Below, piece after piece: positions 45,647 to 57,950 of a DNA stretch of 64,000 bases (position 1 is the stretch's first letter; each line of letters opens with the position of its first letter). Source of the stretch: Diphasiastrum complanatum (Eukaryota; Streptophyta; Lycopodiopsida; Lycopodiales; Lycopodiaceae); contig CM055108.1 of the NCBI GenBank assembly GCA_029204225.1, positions 21,996,326 through 22,060,325 on the forward strand, written 5' to 3'. A program made the translations under genes and the position numbers. Below the pieces are notes generated by a model that was not told where the DNA came from, searched no databases, and saw only the letters and a list, made by a program, of their open reading frames with translations.

Positions 45647-46225
45647 GGGTGGGGCTTGCAAGAAACTTATGACTAGTTCCTAGATGGGAAAAACTTGGAG
45701 AATTCTCCATGCAATCTTTTAGATTGAAATACGCATGACGAGGAGCTATGCAAACTAGGAAGAAGGTGATTGATATACATATGTTATCACAATAAGCTAT
45801 GCTATATACGACAAACTCAAATTGCATTGGCCAAGCTGAATTTCGACCTACAATCTCTGGTTTGGCAAACAAATGAGCACAAGCCATCCACGATCATCTA
45901 ATACCATCAAACTCAAATCCAAGCAAGATTCTAGCAATCTGTCCGACCACTTATTCCAATAAGGGTCTGTAGGTAATGCACCCTCGATTGTGTAACTTGT
46001 AGGTAGGTTAGCCGAAACAAGATTAGCACTATACGATGTAGGACAACCTTATTTCACTTTTCTAAGCATACTTTTTTTCTCCAAAAAATCTCTCATGGTT
46101 TGAAATTCACTTGGATTCTCACCAATTGTCAAAGACTCCTTAAGGCAAATGATATCTTCTATAATGGCCTCAATGCTATAACATTAGATAGATTTTTTAA
46201 TATTTTGACATCTTCGACCCTACAG

Positions 46226-46243
46226 TGGCGCCGTTGCCAGGGA
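46226..46243 (+). promoter_or_regulatory. Gypsy primer-binding site (tRNA-Asp type)
   Basis: TGGCGCCGTTGCCAGGGA is one base from the usual tRNA-Asp primer site of plant Ty3-gypsy elements of the Tat/Athila type. The LTR should end at CA 46223-46224; its start between 45811 and 46224 could not be fixed. Confidence 0.75.
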
Positions 46244-46445
46244 TACGTTGTCACTAACTAGTATAGCTGCATTTTAGCTATTTCTTGCTTTTTGGAGTAG
46301 TTTTAGGTAGATTTTTGGGTGTTGTATTAAGGTACTGTCCCAGACCTACATAGAAGCCTGCGAGAAGCATTGCAAAAATTAGAGAAAAAACCATAAAATT
46401 TCAAAAAACCCTTGTAAAAATCCAAAAAAATGCAAATCTTCACCA

Positions 46446-47087
46446 GAACTCTCGCAGAGCCCTCTGAAGTTCCATGTCAGTGAGACCAGAACATAGAGAG
46501 GCTAGCGAGAGTTACTTCACTATCTAAGTGCATGTGCGAGAGTTTTCAGTGAAAAAAGGATAGGAAAATACCAAAGCTCGCAGACACTAAAAATTTTAGT
46601 TCTAGTGGGCAAGAACTCTCGTAGAGAATTATGAAATTCCATTTCAGTGGGACCAGGACACAGAAGAGCCTGCGAGAGTTAGTTTGATTGCAGTGAGCAG
46701 AAAATTGGGTTTAAGTGCTAAAAAATCACTAAAAAGTGAAGATCCAGCAAATCCTTCCAGAGAGAACTCTCGCAGACCATCTCAATCGATCCATAATGTC
46801 AATCTCCATCAATGATGAAGCCTGCAAGAGTTAGTACTGAGAATTGGTGAAGATAAAGCCAAAATAGTGGTTTCGAATCCTCACATACAGTAAAATTTTT
46901 ACTTCTTGCGCGAGTTAACTCTCACAAAGAATTCTAGAGTCAGATTTGAGCCAGATTCAGCTCCTATGATCCTTTCGAGAGTTACTTCCCAAGGATCTAA
47001 AAGATATCAAGATTTTTATCTGCAAAATAGCTAGAGAACCCTGGCACAACCAACTCTCGCACAAGAGAACCCTCGCTAACTAGAACA
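46446..47087 (+). repeat. Tandem repeats in the gypsy leader
   Basis: A diverged unit with AACTCTCGCAGA near its start and TGCGAGAGTTA near its end recurs at 46446, 46613, 46764, 46916 and 47051 (spacing 135-167). Shared inner phrases include TCAGTGAGACCAGAACA and TCAGTGGGACCAGGACA. Each unit can fold by pairing CTCTCGCA with TGCGAGAG. It lies between the primer site and gag. Confidence 0.6.
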
Positions 47088-49625
47088 ATGGAAAGATCTG
47101 CACCAAATCCAGCTACTGTCAAAATCTCAGGTCAATCAGTGCAAGGAGTAAAAAACTATCAAGGAAAAACCATCGTACAAGGCCTAAATTTCACTTCCAG
47201 CCAATGGACTCAACGGGCCAACTGGTACCTGTCACTCCCTTGCAAGCAGTCCGGAGGGCACCTCAGATGGAGATACCAAAATACGACGGATCATCAAATC
47301 CCATCCACTTCCGCCAGATCTACGAGCAAGCTTCTGAAATCTACGACGAATGGACACTTGTAAAAAAGCTGATGTTGTTTCCCATGTCCCTATTAGCGGT
47401 GGCTCAAGATTGGTTTTTCAACCTATCAGAGGAAGAGAAATCCACTTGGGAAGTTGTTAAAGCGGCTCTTATCACGCGCTTTAAGCGAAGAATATTCCTA
47501 TAAGATCCATTTCTCCTGCTCAGCAAGGTTAAGATGGGAAAAAGAGAAAGGGTTAGGGACTATATATGAAAGATTTCAGATCCTTAAGATCCAATCTAGT
47601 TGAATGATCTTTGCTTAGCAAGAGAAATACACTACCAATCTCACCAATGTAGAAAAATTAACATCTACAAACAAATTGAGATGCAAACACTAATAGAACT
47701 TGATCAAACTTGAATGAAATAAAAAAGTACTGTTGTTGTCCATACAAAACCAGCAAGCTACTATATTTCATATGTGTGGATCCAAAAATAACAAATATAG
47801 ATCATTCTACACATAGAATTGCAAGCAATCACCAAGATAGTGCACCAATGGATAGTAGAACCCAAGAGAACCATGTATAAGCATGAAATGAGATAGAGAA
47901 GAGAGAAGATTGCTCTCTCTATGAGCTACATTCTTTTATAGCAGGTCCAAACCCTTATCGGAACAAAACCAGCTACAATATCCCCGACACAAAAATGTAT
48001 GGTATTCAGTATGCACTCAAAACCATACAACAAACGAGTGCCCAGTCCTAAAGCAAAATCTGAGACTGACACATAGATTTTGCCATTTGTGCAATGCAAC
48101 ATCGCACGATATGGCATTTTGCCCATTTAACCCCCAGATTGTTCAACAGAAAAGGAGTCTTTATCAGACTTCTTATCCATATCATCAAGGGGCACCAAAT
48201 GCGACACCGAGGTACAGCGCACCAAATCATCAACAATGTATGGCCTTACCTGCACCATTGGGGCCAGTCAATCAACAAGTGGCCCACGTAAACTTGATAG
48301 CAGCAGAACCAGAATTGCCAATATCACCTCAACCTGAGCAACAATGGTATGGACCGGATGAACCATTTATGGATCCTGCCATAAATGAATATATTGCAGC
48401 CTATGCAGCTCAAACTCAACATCAAGGAGGAAGAAATTACTGCTGCTATGGATGTGACGAAGGACACAGAATTGCGGAATGTTCTTACAAGGGACAATAT
48501 ACATCCTTCTGTAGAGAATGCGGTTATGGACATTGCTACAGGAATTTTCCATTGAGACCCAGGACCAGTTCACCATTGATCTTGATTGTAATACAACAGG
48601 CAATAGTCCTAGAGGGGATGCCACTGGAAAGGCAATAACTCCATGCTCCTGTGTTAGCCGTTACGCAAGCATTGAAGAGGAAGGAAGTGGCTCCCTCACC
48701 ACCACCATCGGTCACTAATGACCAATTCTCAACTTTAGCGCCATATCCGAATGTGAGGGAAGAAAGGAGACAATAACAGAAGATACGGCACTGGGTATAG
48801 AGAGAGCACAAGCAGAGGAAAAAGAACAAGAAAGGGACAACCCCATGGAATCTCCCGCTGATGGCGAATGGGAACCACAAACGGGCTCACCATTGCGCAC
48901 TGATCAAAATGATCGGTTGCATCGTCATGAACCACCTTTTCACATGGTAGAGCCCAAGGAGCCACGCACTGAAAGGCTCACAAGCTTACCAATGAGCCAT
49001 GTTAGTTTACCCCTTGGAGAATTATTGCGGATTGTGCCACAAGCTAAAATCCTTTTGGCCAGGCTTTTAGACGGCTTTAGTGGTTACAACCAGGTGAAGA
49101 TAACACTCCAAGACTAGCATAAGACAACATTTGCCATGGAATGGGGAACCTATGCCTATAAGGTGATGTCATTTGGACTTTGCAATGCCCCAAGCACTTT
49201 CCAGCGAGTCATGCAGGTGGCATTCAAAGAGTATTTGCAGAAATTTTTGGAAATTTTCTTGGTGCATGCATGGACCAGACTCAGAAAACTTATCCAATTT
49301 GGAGAAAGTGCTACAAAAATGCCACGAATTCCAGATCTTCCTGAATCTAAAAAAATATCAATTTTGGGTTACACATGGCTTGATTCTCAGCCATATAGTA
49401 TCTACACATGGGATCGCCATGGAGCTATTGAAAATCAGGATCATTGTTGATCTACCACCACCAGGAACGATCCGTGAAGTCTACATTTTTATGGGTCATG
49501 CTAACTATTATAGGATCTTCATTCTAGATTTTGCGGAGCTAGCTTGACTAATTTACAAACTCACAACAGATCCACATTGGAACGAGGAAGCCCTAAAGGC
49601 TTTCCAAAAACTTAAAGATGCACCA
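47088..49625 (+). pseudogene. Ty3-gypsy gag and RT with deletions
   Basis: Gag starts near 47204: VRRAPQMEIPKYDGSSNPIH, KKLMLFPMSLLAVAQDWFFN and EKSTWEVVKAALITRFKRR. After an insert (47578-48075) the frame resumes with a CCHC knuckle (CHLCNATSHDMAFC, about 48080) and a second Cys-rich patch (CCYGCDEGHRIAEC, about 48440). From 49040 the RT appears: LLDGFSGYNQVKITLQD, KTTFAMEWGTYAYKVMSFGL and CNAPSTFQRVMQ; the catalytic YxDD region reads FLEIFLVHAW and is lost. It then runs to DPHWNEEALKAFQKLKDAP (about 49570-49626), the region where RNase H begins. Protease and integrase are missing. It is a dead element. Confidence 0.75.
47578..48075 (-). repeat. Probable solo LTR inside the gypsy gag
   Basis: About 500 bp separates two parts of one gag gene. 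On the minus strand it begins TGTGTCAGTCTCAG near 48075 and has CTATAAAAGAATG at 47936-47946, placed like an LTR promoter. Borders are approximate and no target duplication was confirmed. Confidence 0.45.
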
Positions 49626-50850
49626 GGTGAGTTATTATCTAGTACGGGCTTCGATCCAATGGGGAGGGGGCTAAACTACGGATCTAAGCCTACCAAGGGT
49701 GTCAATCCGGATATATGATCTGAGGGTGGAATGGCTTAGTGTAGAAGTAAGATGCTTGACACTTTCTTGGTTCTTCTTAAGGTTTAGATATGTAAAGATC
49801 CTCTTCTTGGATCTTGGCTTCTCTTGGAATGTTTAGGCTCTTTGAGCTCTAAACCTTCTTCTCTTGAGGCTCAGCTTCTCAAGGAAGGGGAACAATGGAA
49901 AAAAGACCTACCTATGGATCTTATTGATCACTCCAAATGTGGTTCTAACACCTATTATTATTGTGTGGTTTTGTGGATTATGTGATTGAAAGCTTGGGCT
50001 AATGGTCATTCTTCTTGTGATAGCATGATTAGGAAACAATAATCAAGCATTCAAGCTCCCACAATCAATCATACAAGTGTAAAAGAAGAGGGCTTCACAT
50101 AGAAAGAAAAGGTAGGAGGAGGAGGCTTTGCTTCTCTCTCTCATTCTCAATCTCTATTCTTGCAAAAGTGTTTTCAAAATGGTATCACATCCCACTTATA
50201 AACAAAGTTAGGGTTAGGGTTTTTGGTTCACCCAAAACCATGTGCCATAACAACTTGACTATCTTAAGAGTTAAAAAATCCAAATTGCATTTTAAACTAG
50301 TGGGCTCCTTTCTTATTTTGGCCCATCGGTATTTTAGATCTATCTCTATTTCTCATGCTTTTGGCTTGCGAGTACAATGCACCAATTGAGATTTTTTGGC
50401 ATTACATTATTGATAGATCTAACTCTTGAGCCGACTCGGCCATGTTTGTATTCCCATTGTCGTAAGATCTGTTGAGGAGATGATGGGCTTGGTCTTTGCT
50501 CGTTGGACAGTCTGCAATCTTGTTGACCTTCTGATATTGGCTTTCCTGATGGATCTGAATTTTGGAACTCCTTTTGGGTTGTTCGTCAATGTTCGTTGGC
50601 GTAGTTTGGTCGCATGATATCATTGTTAGAAGAATCTTTACTGGAATTATCTGTTAGAAGAATCTTTACCAAAATCTTCTAACATGCTAGATCCAGGTTT
50701 GATCTAGGATTGGTTGGGTGGTTTGGCTCCATAGTCTCTTCTATTGTGTTCTCATATCCTCATCTTAGGGGCAATCCTTTGGGGTCTTTATAGTAAGAAT
50801 GCCGGTAAGCAACCAGATCAATAGGAGAATGCAGTCACGACACCTCCCAA
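49626..50850. other. Stretch without a recognisable gene
   Basis: It follows the gypsy RT relic. A purine run GGGGAGGGGG at about 49659 may be a polypurine tract with LTR sequence after it. A direct repeat TGTTAGAAGAATCTTTAC occurs at about 50624 and 50651. No coding pattern is seen. Confidence 0.35.
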
Positions 50851-50857
50851 CTTTGAC

Positions 50858-51163
50858 ATGGATGAAGGAGCATTTATGGTCAAAGACCAAAAAGAGCTAT
50901 TGGATAATTCTTGGTTTTTAGATTCTGGAGCTACTCAACATATGACCAATCATCGTGAGCATTTTTACTCCTATGCATCTTACAATACAATAAGATACGC
51001 TCATCTTGGCGATGAAAGCACTCACACTATCAAAGCTGAAGGTACTGTGAGATTGAAATTTCAGCATGATCAATTCAAACTACTATCAAATGTTTTGTAT
51101 TTTCCTAAACTTTCTACAAATCTGTTATCAATACGTAGAAATACTGTTTTGGGCATAAGGTAG
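50858..51163 (+). pseudogene. Copia protease fragment
   Basis: 101 open codons: GAFMVKDQKELLDNSWFLDS, GATQHMTNHREHFYSY, then FKLLSNVLYFPKLSTNLLSI. This is the Ty1-copia aspartic protease region with DSGATQHM, and close kin of 4411-4660. Both sides are lost; a TGTGAAAATTGTC LTR-like start follows at 51246. Confidence 0.75.
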
Positions 51164-51245
51164 AGTTCAAGTTTGATCAATGCCAAATTATCGATAGGAC
51201 AAGTAAGATCCTAACTCTCATATTTGAGCAATCTCATGTCAATGT

Positions 51246-51624
51246 GTGAAAATTGTCAAGTTTTGATGAAACTAGCTTCATTGTTCTACATCCTTTGGAT
51301 CTTGAAAATGAAATAATGTTCATTCATATTTAAAATGATCAAGTTTTAGTGAGAAGATGAAACTTCATTTTGGCACTCATTGACTCCTAGGTTTCCAAGG
51401 GTTAAAGACGTTCAATGCAAAGGCAATGGAGACTCATATATGGTGAAACCAAGAAAGCACTCACTCATATGTTTGATTTCACATATGTGTGTTGTTGTTT
51501 TATGAAGATATCATAGATGAAAGTGTGGAGGAATCATTATGATTCTATGTTCCTTTTCATTTTGTATTTATATTTTTGTTGTGTAGTATTGATATAAGTA
51601 ATAGTGAAGCATCCAAATTTGGAC

Positions 51625-51699
<75 letters not shown>

Positions 51700-52425
51700 G
51701 GAAGAAGGTTAATGCATGATTATTGAGGATATGACACTAACATCAAGTTAATGTTGATGCATGTTGATTGTTTGCTATTATAGCATGTGTAAAGTTTTTG
51801 TGCATAAGTGTCAAGATTGAGAAATTGAGTTGTTGGGCCTTGGCAATGATATGTATGAAGTCTTAATGTAATCAATAGTGATTAGTATTCAACTTTGTAT
51901 CAACAAAAGTTCCTTCATAAGCCATCTTGGCCCCTCTTATGTTTGTAATATGTATTGTATGCACATCATTGTCCTTTGCATTCATGCCATTTTATGCTTG
52001 CTCATGTTGATTGTCATCTAGATTGAGAACTAAATAATGTGCATTCCCATGGCATATGATGAAATTTATCAATGAGTCATTTTTCCATAACAAGACAAGA
52101 GGATGAGTTTATAATTTGCATAATATGCCACGACAGACAAAATCAAGCATAATATGAGTCATGCAATTCTTGCCCAAAAATTACATTAAAGGTTGAAATT
52201 TTTCATCCAAGAGGGCTTTGTACTATTTCTAAAATTTGCCCAAGAAAGTTCCATATTTTCTAGCATAATATTAGAATGCATAATGGGGTTCCCATAATCA
52301 ATCTCCATTGTCCAATCTTGTAAGATTTGAGTGGAGAAGACATCATAATGGTACGTTTAAGTTACAAATAGTGTGCTAAGTGTAAATCTTATGGGAAATT
52401 TGTCTTAAAAATGATGGAGTCTCAT
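51246..52425. repeat. Duplicated block, copy C, left part
   Basis: From 51453 it matches 1-925 of copy A; the part from 51763 also matches copy B. It stops near ATGGAGTCTCATG (52425), where a truncated copia LTR begins. The first 200 bases (TGTGAAAATTGTC ...) resemble a copia LTR start. Confidence 0.75.
51627..51697. repeat. (CT)n microsatellite
   Basis: About 35 perfect CT units; the matching position in copy A (180-208) has about 14. Confidence 0.95.
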
Positions 52426-52682
52426 GCTTAAAAAATTAAACTGATTATTTGATTGTTCTATTTTCGTGCATCTCCTTGTCTTTCGCTATCTTGATTGCTA
52501 GAATGGAATCTGGTCTGTGATGTGGGGTCACATGTCTAGGTTCCTGTGAGCTTCCACACAAAAGAAAATTCAAAGAAACAAAATCATTTGCGACAACGCA
52601 ACAAAACCGTTCGCGACATGGTATCAGAGCCTACAGGTTATCACTACTGATATTTAAGCAATGATATTCTAGACAACAGAAT

Positions 52683-54690
52683 ATGGGTACAACGATCCAG
52701 ACAAGAGTAGAAAGCAGTCTTGATGGTGCAAATTACAGAATATGGAAATTCAAAATCAAAACACTTCTGAAGGGTGAAGGGATTTGGTCGGTGACCGAAC
52801 TCTAAGAGGTGCAGCCTCTAGAGGGAGACCCAAGGAGAGCTGAATGGATCAAAAAGGATGAGCGCGCAATGGCGATCATCGTTTCATCCATAAATAAAGA
52901 TCTACTCATGCAGATTGAAGACTGCAAAGGCATACATGCAGCGTGGTAAAGATTGAAATAGAAGTATGAAGTGAGGACTGCAGCTTCAGTCATGCACCTT
53001 CATAATTAGGTGCAATCCATACGATGGGATGGCAATCAGTTGGTTCAGCACATTGAGAAGATCAGAATGATCTTTGCTCAGCTCGCTACATCAGGATAGG
53101 AGCATGAAGTCCCAGCACCACAACAATTGATGTACTTCATGAAATCTCTACCGACGTCCTATCAGCCGCTGAGAATGCTCATACTGAGTCTACCGGAAAT
53201 GACATTCGACAAAGCAGTCAGTCTTGTCACTGTTGAGAGACTGATGAGAGACGAAGGAGAGAGAAGCAGTGATCAAGAAAAGGCTCTCTTCACGAAAGGA
53301 AAGAAGTAAGAACAAAAATAAGCCAAGATTTGAGAAGACAAAGTCCTAAAATCAACAATCTTCTTCCTGGGATCACTGCCACAACCCAGGCCATACAGTC
53401 AATAAATACTGGTTCAATCCAGCACTGCAAGAAAAAGGGGCATTCTGCATACGATTGCAAATTTCACCCAAAAAAAAAAACAACTGCAAACATTGTCAGG
53501 CCAAGCAGAGCTGCCAGGAGCACTCTATGTGCCCTCAGTCAGAAAAGATATACTATCCGTTTCCAAGATGGAAGATCTTGGCATTCGAGTTTTGTTCGAC
53601 GACACCACATGCCGCATGATTGAGAAGATGACACACAAGTTGCTGACGGTCAGATGCACATAGGAGAATGTATCATTTGAACATGCAGAGCCTATACGAC
53701 ATGAGCAAAAAAGATATAGTCACAGGTCTCAAGATTTCAAGGCCCAAAACTGAGTCTACCAGATATGACATTCAACAAAGCAGTTAGTCTTGTCACTGAT
53801 GAGAGACTGATGAGGGACAAAGGAGAAGGAAGCAGTGATTAGGAGAATGCCCTCTTCATGAAAGAAAAGAAGAAAAACAAGAACAAACCCAGATTCGAGA
53901 AGATGAAGTACTCGAATCAACAATCTTCTTCTTGTGATCACTGTCACAAACTAGGCCATACAACCAACAAATGATGGTTCAAACCAGCAATACCTTGCAT
54001 GCACTGCAAGAAAAAGGGGCACTCTGCATACGATTGCAGATTCAACCCAAAAAGAAAGAATAGCTCTTAGAAAGCAAATGTTGCTGAATCATCCAAGGAT
54101 GCAGATAGAGGTGATGAAGCCTTCACAATACTTGATGAAACTTCGACCAGCTACGCTGAACACGACTACGATGTAGTCATTGATTCAGGAGGAACATCAC
54201 ACATCACCTGCAACAAGAAAATATTGATTGACTTCAGAGAACTCAAAAATAACAGAGCAATGATTCTAGGTTGTGGGAGCATACATGATGTCAAAGGCAT
54301 CGAGACTCTATAGCTACGAACATTGTCAGGTCAAGCAGAGCTGCCAGAAGCATTCTACGTGCCTTCACTATGAAAAGATCTGCTATCAGTCTCCAAGATG
54401 GTAGATCTTGGAATTCGAGTTTTGTTCGATGGCAACACATGTCGCATGATCGAGAAAATACAAACAAATTGCTGACGGTTGGATGTAGAGAAGAAAATCT
54501 CTACCAAGACAAGATAATCAACAACTCTGATAGCATATTAAATGCATCAGAGAATGCTCTGGCACAGAAGAATGTATCATCTGAACATGAGGAGCCTGTA
54601 TGACATGTGTAAGAAAGACATAGTCACAGGTCTAAAGATATCAAGACCCGATACTGAGTTCTGCGAAACTTGTCAGAAAGGCAAACTGAC
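52683..54690 (+). pseudogene. Copia-1 gag-protease with internal tandem duplication
   Basis: Gag starts at 52683 (MGTTIQTRVESSLDGANYRI) with a stop after VTEL. The stretch from LPEMTFDKAVSLVTVERLMR (about 53188) through a zinc knuckle (53420-53470) and SKMEDLGIRVLFDDTTCRM-type protease sequence to the ARMYHLNMQSLYD zone (53700) is repeated at 53752-54600, where the second copy keeps more protease (VIDSGGTSHITCNKKI, about 54178). The first copy has an internal deletion and an AAAA-rich break. Many stops are present; it is inactive. Confidence 0.75.
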
Positions 54691-54699
54691 CTATTTCCA

Positions 54700-55440
54700 G
54701 ATTTCACGCGTGTGGGGAATGTCCACAAGTATGACGGATCTAATTAAGCTTTGTGATTGGCATAGTAACCTGATTCTAGATTGATTAGCAAGATCTAGTT
54801 CAGAAGAAATGGCTTTATTACAATCTAGCATGCTAAGCAACTGAATATGATAGCAATGAATCAATAATGAGCAAAAAATACAAGATATCAGTGTATAAGC
54901 ATTAGCTTCAACACGAGTTAGAAAGAGAAAAGTAGAGAGATAACAAGCAAAATAGTTTAGATCCAAAATGGCATGAGATAGCTACAAAACTTTGGTTCTT
55001 CATCATTGATTGTGAGGAGAGTTACACATATTTATGAGGTAGCTCGAGGTAGAACCACATCCATCCATTACAAAATGACATCTTAAGTGACATCTAGAGT
55101 CTATGTGACATTTGTCACTTGCCATGCATGAAATTCTACCAACTTTTTACAAGTGTACTAGTTCTAACTAACAAAGTACAAATCATCATGCATGTGTCCA
55201 TTACACTTTGTGCATGCCTTGCATGTCACTATGGATCACTTACAATTAATGCATGTGAATTGCCACGAGTTTCTACAAGCATGACCTTGCTAATTCTATG
55301 TCTACAAACTATATGCAAGTAGTATTCATCAATCTAGATATTACATAACCATGTAGCTCGAGTTCTATGTAGGCCAAACTTGACATTTTGCATTAATGAG
55401 CTACATACTTGCATGGTACAACATTTGTAGCAAGCCAAGA
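54700..55440 (-). mobile_element. Insert in Copia-1 integrase, possible solo LTR
   Basis: The integrase code stops after CETCQKGKLTYFQ (54660-54700) and resumes at VCGPIKVDSIQDRG (55448). About 740 bp of non-coding sequence separates them. On the minus strand ATAAATATGTGTAAC (about 55022-55037) could be a TATA region. Ends and target duplication are not resolved. Confidence 0.45.
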
Positions 55441-55447
55441 AATCGAT

Positions 55448-57950
55448 ATGTCTGTGGACCGATAAAAGTGGATTCGATCCAAGATCGAGGTATTTCCTGA
55501 CATTCATAGATGACTACAACTGGATGACTACGATCTACTACCTAAAGAAGAAATCTGAAGTATTTATTTCCTTCAAGAAGTTCATGGCATTTGCAGAGAG
55601 ACACATCTCAAAGAAGATACAGATCATCAGATCTGTCAATGGAGGTGAGTACAAGATCAAAGAATTTTCAAAATTATACCAAGAACAAGGGATCGAGAAT
55701 CAGTTCACTCCTGCATACACACCAGAATATAATGGTGTCGCTGACAGAAGAAACAGAATGCTAGTTGAAGGAGCCAAATGCATGATGACACAGGCTCAAT
55801 TGCCAAGTCAATTCTGGGCTGAGGCAATAGCTGTAGTTGTACACCTGCAGAACAGATCAACAATGACAACGCTGGAAAATGAGATACGAAATGTGGACAG
55901 GTAGAAAGCCTGATCTATCATACGTACGTGTGTTTGGATGTGCAGCTTACAAGAATATTCCAAAAGAAAAGAGAAGCAAGCTCTAATTTATGGTCGGATA
56001 CTCGAACGGAACACAAGTATACAAGCTCTACAACCCAACCACAAAAAAGGTCGTTTCGAGCAGAGATGTGAAGTTCGATGAGTCCACATTCCTTGGATTA
56101 AAAAATGAAAGAGGCCATGAGATCTTCACATTGCTGCCAATTCAAGAGGGAGATCGAGGACAGATGTCAAATCAGAATGTTGAGCCACAGACTCCATAAC
56201 AACAGGAAGCAGAAGATCAACCCCACGAACAAGAAACGTTCGAGCAACGACGAAACGAACCCAAAAGTTCAACAAGACAAAAAAGACCTCCAGACCGTTA
56301 CGTTGACAATCTTCAGTGGAGCGAAGACACGCAATTTGAGAACTACAGCTTCATTGAAGAGCCAACAACATACCAAGAAGTTGTCCAGAGTCCAGAGGGA
56401 GAATTCCGGAAGCAGGCAATGTCAGAGAAGACCGAGTCGATGAGGCGAAACGAGGCATGGACACTAGAGCCACTGCTAGAAAACAGAAAGATAGTCGACT
56501 GCAAGCGAGTGTACAAGAAGAAGATGACATTCGATGGCACCGTTGGCCGTTACAAGGCAAGGCCTATTGCAAAAGGCTACACACAGAGATATGGTGTTGA
56601 TTATTTCGACACATATTTGCCGATGGTCAAGATGACAAGCATACGACTACTCCTTGCATATGCCACACAACACAATCTAGAAATTCACCAGATTGACGTG
56701 AAGACAACCTTTCTTCATGGAGATCTAGAGGAGGAAATCTTCATGAAGCAACCTGAAGGATTTGAAGACCCCGACAATCGACAATATGTCTGTCGGTTGC
56801 AAAGATGCATCTATGGTCTAAAACAGGCATCACGAGCTTGGTATAAGAAGCTCGACAGTCTTCTAAACCCTCTAGACTTCAATCCTACACAATCGGACTA
56901 TAATGTCTACATAAAAAGAGTAGGAAAAGATTTTGTGATACTAACTATTTTTGTGGACGATTCCATGATGATAGGAAATTCCTTGATGTTGATCAAAGAC
57001 ACGAAGAGTCAGATTTTTGAAAGTTATGAAATCACAGATCTAGGAGAAGCAATGAAATGCCTCGGGCTAGAGATCAGAAGAGATCGAACAAAGTGCAAAA
57101 TGTACTTGAGTCAGTCTGAATATGCCAAAAACGTGCTCAAGCATTATCACATGATGGACTCCAAAGAAAAGGCCATACCAATGATAGCTGGTGCCAAGCT
57201 GACGAAGCAGGATTGCCCAAAAACGGAAGATGAAGAACAGAAGATGGCAGGTATACCCTACCAAAGCCTAATCAGTAGTCTGATGTACCTTACAATTTGT
57301 ACCAGACCCGATCTAGCTTTCTCTGTTTATGCCTTAAGCCAATTCTCTTCCAATCCTGGCATGGCACATTGGCAAATGACAAAGCGAATCCTACAGTATC
57401 TGAAGGGTACCCAGAATATGGGATTAGCCTACAGAGCTGAAAACGAAAGAAAAAGATTCGAGCTGCACCACTACAATGATGCAAGCTGGACGAGCTGCAA
57501 AGATGACAACAAGCCCATAACTGGAGGATGTACCGTAGCGTGCGGAGCTGCAATCAGCTAGATATGCAAAAAGCAAACCTTGGTAGCTCAGTCTTCTTGT
57601 GAAGCTGAATATGTCGCAGCTTCAAAGGTGGAGAACGAGGTAGTGTGGTTATAGATGATGCTGCAGACAATCGAGATACCACAAGAAGGACCATGCACGG
57701 TGATGATGGACTCTCAGAGTGCCATTTGTCTGTCCCAGGACCCTGTCACTCCATTCAAAGACAAAACACATACCTCTAAAGTACCATCACATTCGAGATT
57801 TAATCTCGAAAGGAGAGCTCCAGATCTAGTACATAAAATCTAAAAACATGATTGCAGATCTACTCACAAAGCCGCTCGACAAGCCACTCTTTGCCAAGCA
57901 AAGAAAGACAATTGGATTAAACATGCAAAGCTGCAAGGTTCAAGAGGGAG
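55448..57950 (+). pseudogene. Copia-1 integrase, RT and RNase H
   Basis: Integrase resumes at 55448: YFLTFIDDYNWMTTIYYL, SVNGGEYKIKEF, YTPEYNGVADRRNRM (catalytic Asp side altered to SVNGG). RT lies in one long frame, 56419-57561: RYKARPIAKGYTQRYGVDYF, QIDVKTTFLHGDLEEEIFMK, GLKQASRAW and an active site FVDD (about 56952; usual YVDD). RNase H follows with QSSCEAEYVAAS, a TAG at 57559 and another at 57652, then MIADLLTKPLDKPLFAKQ (57848). It is defective, but the RT frame is notably long. Confidence 0.85.

Larger units (their letters stand above)
42866..45810. repeat. Duplicated block, copy B
   Basis: It matches copy A (279-3221) along its length, from TGATTGTTTGCTATTATAGC to GCTATGCTATAT. Copy B lacks the GC-rich insert of copy A, has a 30-base extra piece near 43970, about 50 extra bases before the gene at 44105-44160, and a 388-bp insertion at 45259. 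It contains the gene at 44244-44792. Confidence 0.85.
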
